NCBI GenBank assembly: GCA_002167555.2
Contig: NHDL02000005.1
Location: 3,272 to 42,514, forward strand
Reading direction: 5' to 3'
DNA length: 39,243 nucleotides
DNA from: Deltaproteobacteria bacterium TMED58
Lineage (GTDB): Bacteria > Desulfobacterota_D > UBA1144
Shown here: in pieces, positions 8,448-19,588 of the stretch
How positions within the stretch are numbered: position 1 is the first letter of the stretch
Layout of the letters: each line of letters begins with the position of its first letter
Notes under the pieces: generated by a model
What the model saw: the letters and a program-made list of their open reading frames with translations, nothing else
Databases searched by the model: none
Told to the model about the DNA's origin: nothing
Made by a program: the position numbers and the translations under genes

Positions 8448-10106
8448 TTACATCATACCGGGCATGCCACCCATTCCCATAGGGCCACCAGGCATTCCGC
8501 CACCGCCGGCAGCAGGACCTTCATCTGTAGATGGTTTTTCAACAATTAATGCTTCTGTAGTAAGAAGCAATGCAGATACACTCCCAGCATTTTGAATTGC
8601 TGACCTTGTAACTTTTGCAGGATCAACGATTCCTTCTGCTAACATATCACAATATTCTAGAGTAGCAGCATTGAAACCAAATGAACCTTTGGATTCTTTA
8701 ATTTTCTCAACGACAATTGATCCATCAGCACCAGCATTTTGAGCAATCTCTCTTATAGGCTCTTCAAGTGCTCTTCTAATGATGTTAACACCTGCGTCTT
8801 CTTCATCATCACCAGTACTAAATTTATCTAGACCTTTAATTGCTCTTACCAAAGCTACTCCACCACCAGGAACAATTCCTTCATCTACAGCAGCACGAGT
8901 CGCGTTAAGTGCATCTTCTACTCTAGCTTTCTTTTCTTTCATCTCAGCTTCCGTTGCAGCACCGACTAGAATTACAGATACACCACCAGCAAGTTTAGCT
9001 AATCTTTCCTGAAGCTTTTCTCTGTCATATTCGCCAGATGCATCTTGAATCTGAGCTTTTATTTGATTAATTCTTGAACTGATTTCAGCTTTTTTACCAG
9101 AACCACCAACAATAGTTGTATTATCTTTATCTATAACAACTCTTTTAGCGGAGCCACAGTGTTGTAGATTAGCAGCTTCTAGTGTCATTCCTGCTTCTTC
9201 GACTATAACAGTTCCACCAGTTAACACAGCTATATCTTCAAGCATGTCTTTTCTTCTGTCACCAAATCCTGGTGCTTTAACAGCGGCAACTTTAAGGGTA
9301 CCTCGCATTTTATTGACTACCAAAGTAGCTAATGCTTCTCCTTCAATATCTTCAGCAAGTATTAAAACTGGCTTGGAAGTTTTTGCAACTTCTTCTAGAA
9401 GTGGAACTAAATCTTTCATATTTGCTATCTTTTTCTCATACATGAAAATATAAGGCTCTTCTAGCTCTACAGTCATTCTTTCAGGCTCCGTAACTAAATA
9501 TGGACTTAGATATCCTCTATCAAATTGCATACCCTCGACGATATTAAGCTCTGTTTCAAGGCTCCTACCTTCTTCAACTGTAATAACGCCGTCCTTACCA
9601 ACTTTTTCCATAGCATCAGAAATAATTTGTCCTATTTCTCCCTCACTATTTGCAGAAATAGTTGCAACAGAAGAAATTTCGTCTTTACCCTTAACGGGCT
9701 TTGAACCCTTCCTTATCTCATCAATTACAGCCAAAACAGCTTTATCTATTCCTCTTTTGAGCTTCATAGGATCATGACCAGCAGCAGTAAGCTTTATACC
9801 TTCACGATATATTGCTTGAGCTAAAACTGTAGCAGTTGTTGTACCATCGCCAGCAACATCATTAGTTTTAGAAGCTACTTCTTTCACCATTTGCGCCCCC
9901 ATGTTCTCAAATTTATCTTCAAGCTCTATTTCCTTTGCAACAGTAACACCATCTTTTGTAACCACAGGCGCACCAAATGTTTTTTCGATTAAAACATTTC
10001 TACCTCTTGGCCCAAGTGTTGCTTTTACAGCGTTTGCAAGCTTGTCTACCCCTTCTTTTACTAGAGATTGGGCTTCTCTTCCAAATAAAATATCTTTTGC
10101 ACTCAT
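8448..10106 (-). CDS. groL: Chaperonin GroEL (HSP60)
   Basis: 552 aa, highly conserved ('[14 protein letters not shown]', '[27 protein letters not shown]') with a GGM-rich C-terminal tail. Confidence 0.99.
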   Translation of the reverse strand: MSAKDILFGREAQSLVKEGVDKLANAVKATLGPRGRNVLIEKTFGAPVVTKDGVTVAKEIELEDKFENMGAQMVKEVASKTNDVAGDGTTTATVLAQAIYREGIKLTAAGHDPMKLKRGIDKAVLAVIDEIRKGSKPVKGKDEISSVATISANSEGEIGQIISDAMEKVGKDGVITVEEGRSLETELNIVEGMQFDRGYLSPYLVTEPERMTVELEEPYIFMYEKKIANMKDLVPLLEEVAKTSKPVLILAEDIEGEALATLVVNKMRGTLKVAAVKAPGFGDRRKDMLEDIAVLTGGTVIVEEAGMTLEAANLQHCGSAKRVVIDKDNTTIVGGSGKKAEISSRINQIKAQIQDASGEYDREKLQERLAKLAGGVSVILVGAATEAEMKEKKARVEDALNATRAAVDEGIVPGGGVALVRAIKGLDKFSTGDDEEDAGVNIIRRALEEPIREIAQNAGADGSIVVEKIKESKGSFGFNAATLEYCDMLAEGIVDPAKVTRSAIQNAGSVSALLLTTEALIVEKPSTDEGPAAGGGGMPGGPMGMGGMPGMM

Positions 10107-10126
10107 TTTGAATTTAACCTCCTAAG

Positions 10127-10417
10127 TTATTCAATAATTCCTAAAATCTCATTTTGTGTTAAAAAAACATAATCGCCGTCGCCTAATGAAAGTTCCATTC
10201 CCCCATATTTATTAAACAGAACAGCATCTCCCTTCTTAACATCAAGCGGCATTACGGTACCGTCATCAAGAAGTTTGCCGGTGCCAACTGCAGCGACGGT
10301 TCCTTCTTGTGGTTTTTCCTGATTCGTATTTTCAGGGATTATTATTCCACCCTTTGTCACATTTTCGGGACTGTTAATTTTAACTAAAACCCTGTCATAT
10401 AAAGGTTTGATATTCAT
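10127..10417 (-). CDS. groS: Co-chaperonin GroES
   Basis: 'MNIKPLYDRVLVKI', 'GDAVLFNKYGG'; immediately upstream of groEL with an AAGGAGG ribosome-binding site. Confidence 0.98.
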   Translation of the reverse strand: MNIKPLYDRVLVKINSPENVTKGGIIIPENTNQEKPQEGTVAAVGTGKLLDDGTVMPLDVKKGDAVLFNKYGGMELSLGDGDYVFLTQNEILGIIE

Positions 10418-10462
10418 ATAAAATCCCCTCCTTAATATATTGTATAGTTATTAGATATATAG

Positions 10463-10490
10463 AAGATAAGCATGTTACTTGCTTTGTCAA
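10463..10490 (-). promoter_or_regulatory. Candidate sigma70-type promoter for groESL
   Basis: Minus strand TTGACA - 16 nt - TATCTT upstream of groES. Confidence 0.6.
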
Positions 10491-10538
10491 GATATTATTA
10501 TTAAGATTATAGACCAATTTAGGTATTGAAGTAGAAAA

Positions 10539-12605
10539 TTGAACATTTTAGATAAATATAACTTAAATTCCAATCAGCTTGAAGCTGCAAAGCATATTGA
10601 GGGCCCAGCCTTAGTTTTAGCGGGAGCTGGTTCAGGTAAAACTAGAATTTTAACCCTTAGAATACTCAATCTGGTCAAGTCCAAAATGGCAGGAAGTGAT
10701 CAAATTCTTGCTTTAACTTTTACAAATAAAGCAGCAGATGAAATTAAAGAAAGGTTGAGCAATATGTTAGGAACAGAAGACATATTTTCGTGGATGGGGA
10801 CTTTTCACTCTATTTCTTATAAGATTTTGCGAATTTTTGTTCAAGAATTGAGCCCTGATTATAAAAAAGGTTTCACTATATATGACAGTAATGATCAAAC
10901 TAAATTGCTAAAAGAAACAATTAAATATCTAGACTTAGATATAAATCAGCACCCACCTGCCTTAATTAAGACAATAATAGATAATCTTAAAAACTCTAGA
11001 CCATATGATGAATGGAATATAGAGGATAAAAACCGTAAAAATATAATTGAAACATACCAAAGAAAATTGAAAGAAAACAATTCTATGGACTTTGGGGATT
11101 TAATTTTAAACTGTTACCAATTGGTTTCAAAAAATAAAAAGGTTAGAGATTATTTAAGAAAAACATTTAAATATGTATTAATAGATGAATATCAGGATAC
11201 CAATGAAATACAATTTAAATTAATAAAGCTGCTATTAAATGAAAAGAAAAACTTATTTGTTGTAGGCGACGATAATCAATTGATATATGGCTGGAGGGGG
11301 GCATCGGTAGATACAATATTAAATTTTGAATCATTATTTCCAAAGACTAAACTTTATAAGCTAGAGCAAAATTATCGTTCGACTCCTCAAATTTTAGATA
11401 TTGCAAATAGTTTGATAGCTAATAATAAAAAAAGAATGGATAAAGATCTATGGACAAGTAATCCCAAGGGGGATCTAGTTGAACTTACTAGCCATAGAAG
11501 TGATATAGATGAAGCAAAACATGTTGCTAAGAAAATTAAAGATTGCTTGGAGATTTTTAGACTGAACGATATAGCAGTTTTTTACAGAACTAATGCTCAG
11601 TCTAGAGTATTAGAAGATGAATTAAGAAAAAGTAAGATTAAATATAAAATTTTTGGCAATATCAGTTTTTATGAAAGGGCCGAAATCAAAGATATGATTT
11701 GTTATTTGCGTTTCATAGCCAACCCGAATGACAGTATTGCTTTTAACAGAATAATAAATACGCCCTCTAGGGGAATAGGGGCAAAAACCTTGCAAAAGAT
11801 GATTGATATAAAGACTGAAGATATGACTTATATTGATTTGCTTAAATTATCATTAGATTCCAATGTTTTTAGCAAAAAATCTGAAGTAATGGTAAGAAAA
11901 TTTATTTATGCGATAGATAATTTTGTTTTGAGCTTAAACAATAATGTACTTATATCTGAATGCACAGAGCAGTTTTTGATGGATTCAAAATATCAAGAAT
12001 ATTTAAAGGATGAGGATAGAATCGAAAATATTTCAGAGTTTATAAATGTTATTAGTGATTGGGAAGAAGATACAGATAATAATAATATTTCAGAATTTCT
12101 TAATACCCTATCAATTTCATCAACTATTGATGGATTAAATTCTTCCGACGAATTAATCACACTGATGACGATTCATTTGGCTAAGGGCTTAGAGTTCCCA
12201 TGTGTTTTTTTTGTAGGATTGGAGGACCAAATTGTTCCACACTCTAGAACCCACGATAATGAGAAGGAGCTGGAGGAGGAGAGGCGATTATGCTATGTAG
12301 CTATAACAAGAGCAATTAAAAAACTCCATCTTTCATATGCACTATTCAGAAAAGTCTTTGGGCAAATAATGCCCTCTACAAAATCTAGATTTGTTGAGGA
12401 AATAGCAGAATCTGAGAATATTATAAGATTTGATGAAGATTCTTTGGAATCTAGCGATTTTGGTAATGAAAAAAAGGTTTTTCACTATAGATTTGGAAGT
12501 GGTTATATTGTTTATGATGAAGATTCAATTGAGGATGTTGTTTTGGTACAGTTCGACTCAGGATTTAGAAAAAAAGTTTTTATATACGATTTGGAGAACA
12601 GTTAA
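10539..12605 (+). CDS. UvrD/PcrA-type superfamily I DNA helicase
   Basis: Walker A 'AGAGSGKTRIL', 'LIDEYQDTNEIQ', 'GDDNQLIYGWRGA', 'LMTIHLAKGLEFPCVF', C-terminal Tudor-like 'FRYGSGYIV'-type tail (read as VFHYRFGSGYIV). TTG start. Confidence 0.95.
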   Translation: MNILDKYNLNSNQLEAAKHIEGPALVLAGAGSGKTRILTLRILNLVKSKMAGSDQILALTFTNKAADEIKERLSNMLGTEDIFSWMGTFHSISYKILRIFVQELSPDYKKGFTIYDSNDQTKLLKETIKYLDLDINQHPPALIKTIIDNLKNSRPYDEWNIEDKNRKNIIETYQRKLKENNSMDFGDLILNCYQLVSKNKKVRDYLRKTFKYVLIDEYQDTNEIQFKLIKLLLNEKKNLFVVGDDNQLIYGWRGASVDTILNFESLFPKTKLYKLEQNYRSTPQILDIANSLIANNKKRMDKDLWTSNPKGDLVELTSHRSDIDEAKHVAKKIKDCLEIFRLNDIAVFYRTNAQSRVLEDELRKSKIKYKIFGNISFYERAEIKDMICYLRFIANPNDSIAFNRIINTPSRGIGAKTLQKMIDIKTEDMTYIDLLKLSLDSNVFSKKSEVMVRKFIYAIDNFVLSLNNNVLISECTEQFLMDSKYQEYLKDEDRIENISEFINVISDWEEDTDNNNISEFLNTLSISSTIDGLNSSDELITLMTIHLAKGLEFPCVFFVGLEDQIVPHSRTHDNEKELEEERRLCYVAITRAIKKLHLSYALFRKVFGQIMPSTKSRFVEEIAESENIIRFDEDSLESSDFGNEKKVFHYRFGSGYIVYDEDSIEDVVLVQFDSGFRKKVFIYDLENS

Positions 12606-13112
12606 ATGAATTTAGGAGAAAAGATTATAGATTTTAATTTATTTGGCGTTGATGATAGTTATTTCTCTGTTGATAGTATAAATAATGAAAAAAAGATTGT
12701 GGTTTTTTTTACATGCAACCATTGTCCATATGTTCATGCTTATGAGGAAAGAATAATGAACCTTCAAAATGAATATGCAGAAAGTGTTCAGTTTATAGGA
12801 ATAAATTCTAATGATGATAAGAAGTACCCTGAAGATAGTTTTGAAAAAATGAAAGAAAGAAGTAATATACGGGGTTATAATTTTCCATATCTTCATGATT
12901 CAGATCAAAAAATTGCTAAATTATATGATGCATCACATACACCTCATTTTTTTGTATTTAATAAGAAAATTTTAATTTATAAGGGAAAGTTTGATGATAA
13001 CTGGTCTAATAAAAGCAAGGTTGTTAAAACGTACTTAGAGGATTCTATAAAGAATACTAGCTTTAATCCACAAGATACTTTTCCAGTAGGCTGTACAATA
13101 AAATGGCGATAA
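12606..13112 (+). CDS. Thioredoxin-like / AhpC-TSA-type redoxin
   Basis: 'VVFFTCNHCPYVHAYEERI' active-site region, 'LYDASHTPHFFVFN', C-terminal 'PVGCTIKWR'. Confidence 0.85.
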   Translation: MNLGEKIIDFNLFGVDDSYFSVDSINNEKKIVVFFTCNHCPYVHAYEERIMNLQNEYAESVQFIGINSNDDKKYPEDSFEKMKERSNIRGYNFPYLHDSDQKIAKLYDASHTPHFFVFNKKILIYKGKFDDNWSNKSKVVKTYLEDSIKNTSFNPQDTFPVGCTIKWR

Positions 13113-13135
13113 ACAAGTATAGAAAAGGTAAGATT

Positions 13136-13423
13136 ATGAAAAAACATGCTAGAATTAAAAACCTAGACGCTTTTTTAGAGAAATATTTAGAACCTATTCC
13201 ATCAGTAAAATTAATAACACCTGGGGCGATAAAAGTTGGAAAAGGAAAAGGCGAGACTCTTAAAGTTACCTATGGGCGTGAAATATATCAGGGACTCGGT
13301 GATATATTAGTTGGCTGCAAGTTGAATGCAACCTCGGGTAATTCTAATCAAGAAATTTTTGTATCTACAGGCATTCCAGAGAAAGTCAAAGAAATAATTG
13401 ACGATATTAAAAAGAAGGATTAA
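13136..13423 (+). CDS. DUF2103-like small protein
   Basis: 'AFLEKYLEPIPSVKLITPGAIKVGKGKGETLKVTYG...GNSNQEIFVSTG' resembles DUF2103 by recall. ATG at 13136 has AAGGT upstream; the listed 13103 start is an alternative. Confidence 0.55.
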   Translation: MKKHARIKNLDAFLEKYLEPIPSVKLITPGAIKVGKGKGETLKVTYGREIYQGLGDILVGCKLNATSGNSNQEIFVSTGIPEKVKEIIDDIKKKD

Positions 13424-13425
13424 AG

Positions 13426-16400
13426 CTAACCGATGGCATCTTTAATTTCTTGTTGGAATTCTATGCTATTATCAACAGTTATTCCATTTATCGATATATT
13501 TGCCTGTAATCCATTATATTTATAAAAAATCTCAACCGGACTGTTACCAGGAAATTTGTCAAAGATGTTTTTAAGTTTTTCTGTATCTTTGTTATTTAAA
13601 TCTCTATCTATTTTAATCAAAACTGGGATTGAAATATTAGATATTAGTCTAACGGAATCAACATCATTATAAGAGTTAATAATCAATTTAAAGTTTTCTT
13701 CCTCGCGTTCAACTGAACCTGTTATAAGAATCGGTGCACCAACCTGTAAGGCTGATTCATGCTTCTCGAATTCTCCTGAGAAAATTATTGCCTCTATGAT
13801 ATTAGTTGAATCTTCTAAATTTATAAGTGCATATTTACTTGAATTTCTTTTTGACGTTTTAACCTCAATAGAAGTTATAAATGCTGCTATCGTAACAATC
13901 TGCTTGTTGGTATATTTTTTAATATCATCTATAGTCTGAAATTTAATTTTGGACAACTTATCTTTTACAATATCCAACGGTTTTAATTTAATAGAGTATC
14001 CCAATGTTTGAATTTCTCTTTTACTTATTTCAAAATCTGACCATTCATCTTTAATCGTTAATGTTGGCTCAGTTATGGTTTCTTCTAGTGAAAATAAGGT
14101 TTCTTGGTTTGTATCATTTGCCTTACTTTTTTGTCCTACATAGCTTAATAATAAATCTAAATTATCAAATAATGTTGATCTATTATAATTAAAGCAATCT
14201 AAGGAACCAGAGGTTATTAAGCTTTCTAAAGATTTTTTATTCATTTTTCTAGAATCCATTAAAGATAAAAATTCAAATAGATTAGTAAAACCACCTTTAT
14301 CATTTCTTATTTTAATAATATTTGATACAATATTTGTTCCAATATTTTTTATTGCATTTAATCCAAATCTTATTGATTGTTTAAGCGGCGTAAATCCAGA
14401 CCCACTTTCATTAATGTCTGGGGGGAGTACTTTGATACCCATTTCTTTACATTCTCTAATATTAGAAACTATCTTTTCAGATAAATTAATTTCTGATGAC
14501 ATTAAGGCAGACATGAATTCACATGGGAAGTAAGATTTTAAAAATGCTGTTTGAAATGTAATATAAGCATAAGCCGTGCTATGACTCTTATTAAACGAGT
14601 ACTCTGCAAATTTCTCCATAGTATTAAAAATATCTAATGCAATTTTTTCCGGAATTTTATTTTTTTTAGTTCCATCCATGAATTTTTGTTTTTGAGCTAA
14701 CATTTCCGAAGCTTTTTTCTTTCCCATGGCACGTCTTAATAAATCTGCATCTCCTAGGGAAAAGTTAGCAAGTATTGATGCTGTTTGCATTATTTGCTCT
14801 TGGTATACAAAAAGACCATGAGTTTCTTTCAAAATATCTTTGAGCTCTGGCATTGGATAGTCAACATTCCTTTTTCCATTTTTTCTAAGTATATAATCTT
14901 CAACCATGCCACTATCCAAAGGTCCAGGACGATAAAGTGCAAGTAAAGCAACAAGGTCATCAAATTTATCTGCTTTTAGATTTTGCAGAACGTCTTTCAT
15001 ACCACTTGATTCAATTTGAAAGATACCTCTAGTAAGACCGGAAGAAAGTAAAGAAAAGATTTTTTTATCATTTAAATTTGATTTTTTTAATAATTCCTCT
15101 ATTTCAATTCCTTGATTAACTATAAATTTTTTTGCTTTTTTTATCACTGTTAAGGTTTTTAGTCCCAAAAAGTCAAATTTAACAAAACCCAAATCTTCTA
15201 CAGCATTCATATCATATTGTGTAACAGTTTCACCGCGTGAACCTTTATAAAGAGGAATCATCTTATCTAGAGATTCATCTGATATTACTACTCCTGCTGC
15301 ATGAGTAGATGAATGTCTAACTGAATTTTCAAGTTTAAGCCCTAATTTATAAAGTTCAGTAAATTGAGGAGAAGAGTTTATTAGAGTTTTGAATTCTTTA
15401 ATTTTCTTATAACATTCATCCAGGCTATAAACTTTTCCCCTAAAAGAAGGAATTAGATTGGTTATTTTATTTACATCACCAAAGTTAAATCCAAGTACTC
15501 GTCCCACATCTTTAATAACTGCTTTCGATGACATGGTACCGAAAGTTCCTATTTGAGCAACCTTATCTTGTCCATATTTTTTTGTAACATATTGAATTAC
15601 CTCATCTCTCCCTTCACCGCAAAAATCAATATCTATGTCTGGCATTGATATTCTTTCAGGATTAAGGAATCTTTCAAATATAAGCCCATGTTTGATTGGA
15701 TCGACCTCTGTTATATCTAACAAATAAGCTATAAGACTTCCTGCCGCACTACCTCTTCCAGGCCCAACTGGGATATTTGATGACTTAGCATATTTTATGA
15801 AATCTGATACTACAAGAAAGTAACCTTCAAAACCCATACTACTTATAATATCGAGCTCATGCTTAATTCTTTTTTTATATTCCATAATATTTGAACTTGG
15901 AATTAATCCATCTCTTGCTTTACAATCTAGAGACTCATCTATAAGTGATTCAAAATTATCATTAGATAAAATTTTGCCATTATCAATTTTTGGAAGGCGA
16001 TAATCATTTTGGTTAAATTCTAGATTACACCTTTCAGCTATTTGAAGAGTATTCTCTAGTGATTCTTCATAGTTATCTACAGCGGTTAACATTTCATCCC
16101 TAGATTTTAGGTAGAATTCATTACCACTAAATCTAAATCTTTTTTCTTCTTTAACTAGAGAGTTCGTTTGTATACAAAGTAATGCATCATGTGAGTGGTA
16201 ACAATCCTTAGTTAGATAATGGCAATCATTGGTTGCAACTACAGGAATTTTTAATTTACTTGCAATTTCCCTCAGCGTTGAATTAACTCTTACTTGTTCC
16301 TTTAATAGGGTTCCTTGAATTTCAATAAAATAACGATCACCAAGTGCATTCTTATATTCACTTGCAATTCTTAGCGCCTCATCTTTTTTTCCTTTTAATA

Positions 16401-16836
16401 TATTATGACAAACCTCGGAATTTAGGCATCCACTTAGTACTATTAGCCCCTCACTTTTTTCAAATAATAGCTCACGGTCTATTCTCGGTTTTCTATAAAA
16501 CCCTTCCAGATGACCTGTAGATACCAAAGAACATAAATTTTCATAACCCTTAATATTCATGCAAAGAACAGTGAGATGATGGGTTTTATTATTCTCTGGT
16601 GTTTTTTTTGTTCTATCCTTAGTTATATAGACTTCACATCCTATTATAGGTTTTATGTTATTTTTTTTTCCTAACTTATAAAAATCATAGGCACCGAAAA
16701 GATTCCCATGGTCAGTCAATGCAACAGCTGACATTCCTTGTCTAGCAACCTCATCAAAAAGCTCATCGAATTTAATTGCTCCGTCGAGCAATGAATACTG
16801 AGAATGAAGATGGAGATGTACAAAATCGTTTTTCAT
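13426..16836 (-). CDS. dnaE: DNA polymerase III alpha subunit
   Basis: PHP domain 'FVHLHLHSQYSLLDGA', polymerase motif 'MPDIDIDFCGEGRDEVIQYV', 'YSFNKSHSTAYAYITFQTAFLK'. The ATG at 16836 fits DnaE better than the listed 16860. Confidence 0.98.
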   Translation of the reverse strand: MKNDFVHLHLHSQYSLLDGAIKFDELFDEVARQGMSAVALTDHGNLFGAYDFYKLGKKNNIKPIIGCEVYITKDRTKKTPENNKTHHLTVLCMNIKGYENLCSLVSTGHLEGFYRKPRIDRELLFEKSEGLIVLSGCLNSEVCHNILKGKKDEALRIASEYKNALGDRYFIEIQGTLLKEQVRVNSTLREIASKLKIPVVATNDCHYLTKDCYHSHDALLCIQTNSLVKEEKRFRFSGNEFYLKSRDEMLTAVDNYEESLENTLQIAERCNLEFNQNDYRLPKIDNGKILSNDNFESLIDESLDCKARDGLIPSSNIMEYKKRIKHELDIISSMGFEGYFLVVSDFIKYAKSSNIPVGPGRGSAAGSLIAYLLDITEVDPIKHGLIFERFLNPERISMPDIDIDFCGEGRDEVIQYVTKKYGQDKVAQIGTFGTMSSKAVIKDVGRVLGFNFGDVNKITNLIPSFRGKVYSLDECYKKIKEFKTLINSSPQFTELYKLGLKLENSVRHSSTHAAGVVISDESLDKMIPLYKGSRGETVTQYDMNAVEDLGFVKFDFLGLKTLTVIKKAKKFIVNQGIEIEELLKKSNLNDKKIFSLLSSGLTRGIFQIESSGMKDVLQNLKADKFDDLVALLALYRPGPLDSGMVEDYILRKNGKRNVDYPMPELKDILKETHGLFVYQEQIMQTASILANFSLGDADLLRRAMGKKKASEMLAQKQKFMDGTKKNKIPEKIALDIFNTMEKFAEYSFNKSHSTAYAYITFQTAFLKSYFPCEFMSALMSSEINLSEKIVSNIRECKEMGIKVLPPDINESGSGFTPLKQSIRFGLNAIKNIGTNIVSNIIKIRNDKGGFTNLFEFLSLMDSRKMNKKSLESLITSGSLDCFNYNRSTLFDNLDLLLSYVGQKSKANDTNQETLFSLEETITEPTLTIKDEWSDFEISKREIQTLGYSIKLKPLDIVKDKLSKIKFQTIDDIKKYTNKQIVTIAAFITSIEVKTSKRNSSKYALINLEDSTNIIEAIIFSGEFEKHESALQVGAPILITGSVEREEENFKLIINSYNDVDSVRLISNISIPVLIKIDRDLNNKDTEKLKNIFDKFPGNSPVEIFYKYNGLQANISINGITVDNSIEFQQEIKDAIG

Positions 16837-16931
16837 TAAGTTAAGAATAATTATAAACAATTAAGTATTATATTAAAAATTTGAGTTGATATAATTGATA
16901 ATTTTTTTATTTGATGACAGAATAAAATCAT

Positions 16932-17867
16932 ATGTTTGAGAAAACAAAAGCTTTTTTTAAAAATGTTAAGGAAAAGCTATCAAAAACTAGCGATAGCCTT
17001 ACTTCTTCAATAACTGAGGTATTTAAAGTAAGGGTTAAAGTCGATGAAAAAGTGTTAGAAAATTTGCAGGAAAATTTAATATTATCAGATGTGAGTTATA
17101 GTTCTTCAGAAAAAATTATTTCAAATTTTAGAAATACCATCAAGAATATAGAGTCTGAGCAAGAAGTTACAGAGGGGTTTTATCTAAGTTTTTTACAAAA
17201 AGAAATTCAATCTATGCTTGCAAGAGATGATTTGTCTATCAGTTTAGATGCACCGGACATTGCTGTTATCATGATTAGTGGGGTAAATGGAAGCGGCAAG
17301 ACAACTACAATTGGTAAGTTGGCTAATATAATATCAAAAGAGAAAAAAGTTATGATTGTAGCGGCAGATACTTTTCGTGCCGCAGCGATTGACCAATTAG
17401 AAGTCTGGTCCAAAAGAGTGGGGGTAGATTTTTTTTATAGTGACAATAAAGATCCTGCAAGTGTGGTTTTTTCTTCTATAGATAAAGCTAAAGCTATACA
17501 GTCCGATGTAATAATAATAGATACAGCGGGTAGGCTGGGTAATAATGAAGATTTAATGAATGAGCTATCAAAAATTGAAAAAGTTATTGAAAAACAAAAT
17601 AATGTTACTTTGGTAGACAATTTGATTGTTTTAGATGGAACCTCTGGTCAAAATGCTTTATCTCAAATAGATAAATTTAAGTCACGCATCAACCTTTCAG
17701 GAGTAGTTATAACTAAGTTAGATAGTACATCAAAAGCTGGCTTTGCTATATCTGCGTCATATGATTATGATTTACCTATAAAATTAATTGGAATAGGTGA
17801 GGGAATAAATGATTTGCAACCTTTTGATCCTGAAGATTTTTCAAAAGCCCTTTTAGGATTGGATTAA
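16932..17867 (+). CDS. ftsY: Signal recognition particle receptor FtsY
   Basis: SRP GTPase motifs 'GVNGSGKTTTIGKLA', 'DTFRAAAIDQL', 'DTAGR', 'TKLDSTSKAG', 'GIGEGINDLQPFDPEDF'. Confidence 0.96.
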   Translation: MFEKTKAFFKNVKEKLSKTSDSLTSSITEVFKVRVKVDEKVLENLQENLILSDVSYSSSEKIISNFRNTIKNIESEQEVTEGFYLSFLQKEIQSMLARDDLSISLDAPDIAVIMISGVNGSGKTTTIGKLANIISKEKKVMIVAADTFRAAAIDQLEVWSKRVGVDFFYSDNKDPASVVFSSIDKAKAIQSDVIIIDTAGRLGNNEDLMNELSKIEKVIEKQNNVTLVDNLIVLDGTSGQNALSQIDKFKSRINLSGVVITKLDSTSKAGFAISASYDYDLPIKLIGIGEGINDLQPFDPEDFSKALLGLD

Positions 17868-17870
17868 AAA

Positions 17871-18941
17871 ATGGATAAGAAACATCTAATGAGAAAAGCA
17901 TTTGATTTAGCAAAAAAAGGTAAGAACCTTACCGGACTTAATCCTATGGTGGGAGCAATAATATTAAAATCTAGAAAAATTATTGGTAAAGGTTTTCATA
18001 GTCAATATGGAGGTCCACATGCTGAAGTGAATGCAATAGCTGATGCAGAATCAAGAGGGTTTAATGTAAAAGGCTCAACTTTAATTAGCAGTTTGGAGCC
18101 CTGTTGCCATACCCACAAGAAAACACCCCCATGTACGGATTTATTGATAGAGAAAGGAATTAAAACTCTATATTATGGTTCAGTAGATCTTAATCCTAAG
18201 GTTAAAGGTAAGGGAATAGAAAAACTTGAAAAGAATAACATTGAGACAATTTTCGTTGATTATCAGGATATTAATGATGAATTGAATAGAGGAGCATTAA
18301 ATATAATTAGAAAAAATAGACCTTTTGTAACATTAAAAATTTGCATGACTTTAGATGGAATGATTTATAATAAGAAAACAAAAAATGGCTCTATTGGAGA
18401 TAGTGAACAATTAAAACATTCTAATAATTTGCGAAAAATGCATGATTCAGTTCTAGTAGGAGTTGAAACGATTATTAAAGATAATCCAAAACTTACTTTT
18501 AGAGGAAATGGATGCGAAAATTTTACACAGCCGAGACCCATAGTTCTAGATTCAAATTTAAGAATACCATTAAATAGTCAGATAATTAGACTTGGGAATA
18601 ACCCAATAATTTTTACTAAAAAAAATAATATTCAGAAATTTAATAGACTTACTAAGTTAGGTTGTACTATTATAAAATTAAATAATCTAAAACCAGAAAA
18701 AATTTTAAAAAATTTAATGTTAAACAATTTGCAATCGATTCTGGTTGAAGGCGGAGGAAAAGTTTTCTCTTCATTTTTATCATCGGATATGTATGACGAA
18801 CTTATTTTATATTATTCATCAAATCTAATGGGTAATTCGGGATTAAACGTGAGTGAATCATTACATAAGGAATATAAAATAAAAAAGAAAAGTTCACGTA
18901 TAAAAAATATCGGGAACTCTGTAATGATGGTTTTTAAATAA
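17871..18941 (+). CDS. ribD: Bifunctional riboflavin biosynthesis deaminase/reductase
   Basis: 'NPMVGAIILK', 'HAEVNAI', 'EPCCHTHKKTPPCTDLLIEKGI' plus a C-terminal RibD reductase domain. Confidence 0.95.
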   Translation: MDKKHLMRKAFDLAKKGKNLTGLNPMVGAIILKSRKIIGKGFHSQYGGPHAEVNAIADAESRGFNVKGSTLISSLEPCCHTHKKTPPCTDLLIEKGIKTLYYGSVDLNPKVKGKGIEKLEKNNIETIFVDYQDINDELNRGALNIIRKNRPFVTLKICMTLDGMIYNKKTKNGSIGDSEQLKHSNNLRKMHDSVLVGVETIIKDNPKLTFRGNGCENFTQPRPIVLDSNLRIPLNSQIIRLGNNPIIFTKKNNIQKFNRLTKLGCTIIKLNNLKPEKILKNLMLNNLQSILVEGGGKVFSSFLSSDMYDELILYYSSNLMGNSGLNVSESLHKEYKIKKKSSRIKNIGNSVMMVFK

Positions 18942-19588
18942 TGAAAATAGGAGTTTTCGGTGGTTGCTTTAACCCCTTTCATTTGGGGCATCTCTCACTA
19001 ATTAAAGAGATTTCAAGTCAAACTGAAATGGATAAAATTATCTTTATCCCTAATATGAATCCTTATTATAAAGAATCCTATAGTACGCACTTTGATATAG
19101 TTGAGTCAATGATTAATCTTTCAATTCCAGGAACAATTAATTATGAAATAAGTCCATTAGAGAGTCAGCCTGGAAAAGATTACAGGACTTATGATACGTT
19201 AAAAATTTTATTAAAATCTCAAGCTAGTAATGATTTTAGCCTAATACTGGGCAGTGATCAGTTTATACAATTTCACAAATGGAAAAATTTTAAAAAAATA
19301 ATAAATTTAGTAAACATTATTGTTGGAATAAGAAATCCTTATAGTATTAATATAGATAATTTTGACGTCTATAATCAATTTTATAAAAAAATTAATATGG
19401 ATGGCAGAATGACGGTTTATGAATCAGTGAAAAGAAAAAAATTAATTATATACGATTTAATTAATAAGTACGATATTTCTTCATCCTCCATTCAACAAAT
19501 GTTATTATCAGGCAATATTAAAGGTGCTAAAAAATTTTTATCTCCCAAAGTATTAGATTTTATATTATCTAAAGGATTATATAGATAG
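18941..19588 (+). CDS. nadD: Nicotinate-nucleotide adenylyltransferase
   Basis: 'GVFGGCFNPFHLGHLSLIKE', 'ILGSDQFIQFHKWKN', 'ISSSSIQQML'. Confidence 0.94.
   Translation: MKIGVFGGCFNPFHLGHLSLIKEISSQTEMDKIIFIPNMNPYYKESYSTHFDIVESMINLSIPGTINYEISPLESQPGKDYRTYDTLKILLKSQASNDFSLILGSDQFIQFHKWKNFKKIINLVNIIVGIRNPYSINIDNFDVYNQFYKKINMDGRMTVYESVKRKKLIIYDLINKYDISSSSIQQMLLSGNIKGAKKFLSPKVLDFILSKGLYR

Noticed and set aside
8404-8595. Plus-strand ORF rich in Pro/Gly ('[24 protein letters not shown]')
   Set aside because: Antisense of the GroEL GGM tail plus terminator; an artefact of the repeated Gly/Met codons.
10418-10538. Possible CIRCE/HrcA operator upstream of groES
   Set aside because: No TTAGCACTC-N9-GAGTGCTAA or close variant found on inspection; only a sigma70-like promoter.
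13417-13445. ATTAAAG...CTTTAAT inverted repeat between the DUF2103-like gene and dnaE
   Set aside because: Only a 7-bp A/T-rich stem with a 14-nt loop; too weak to call a terminator.
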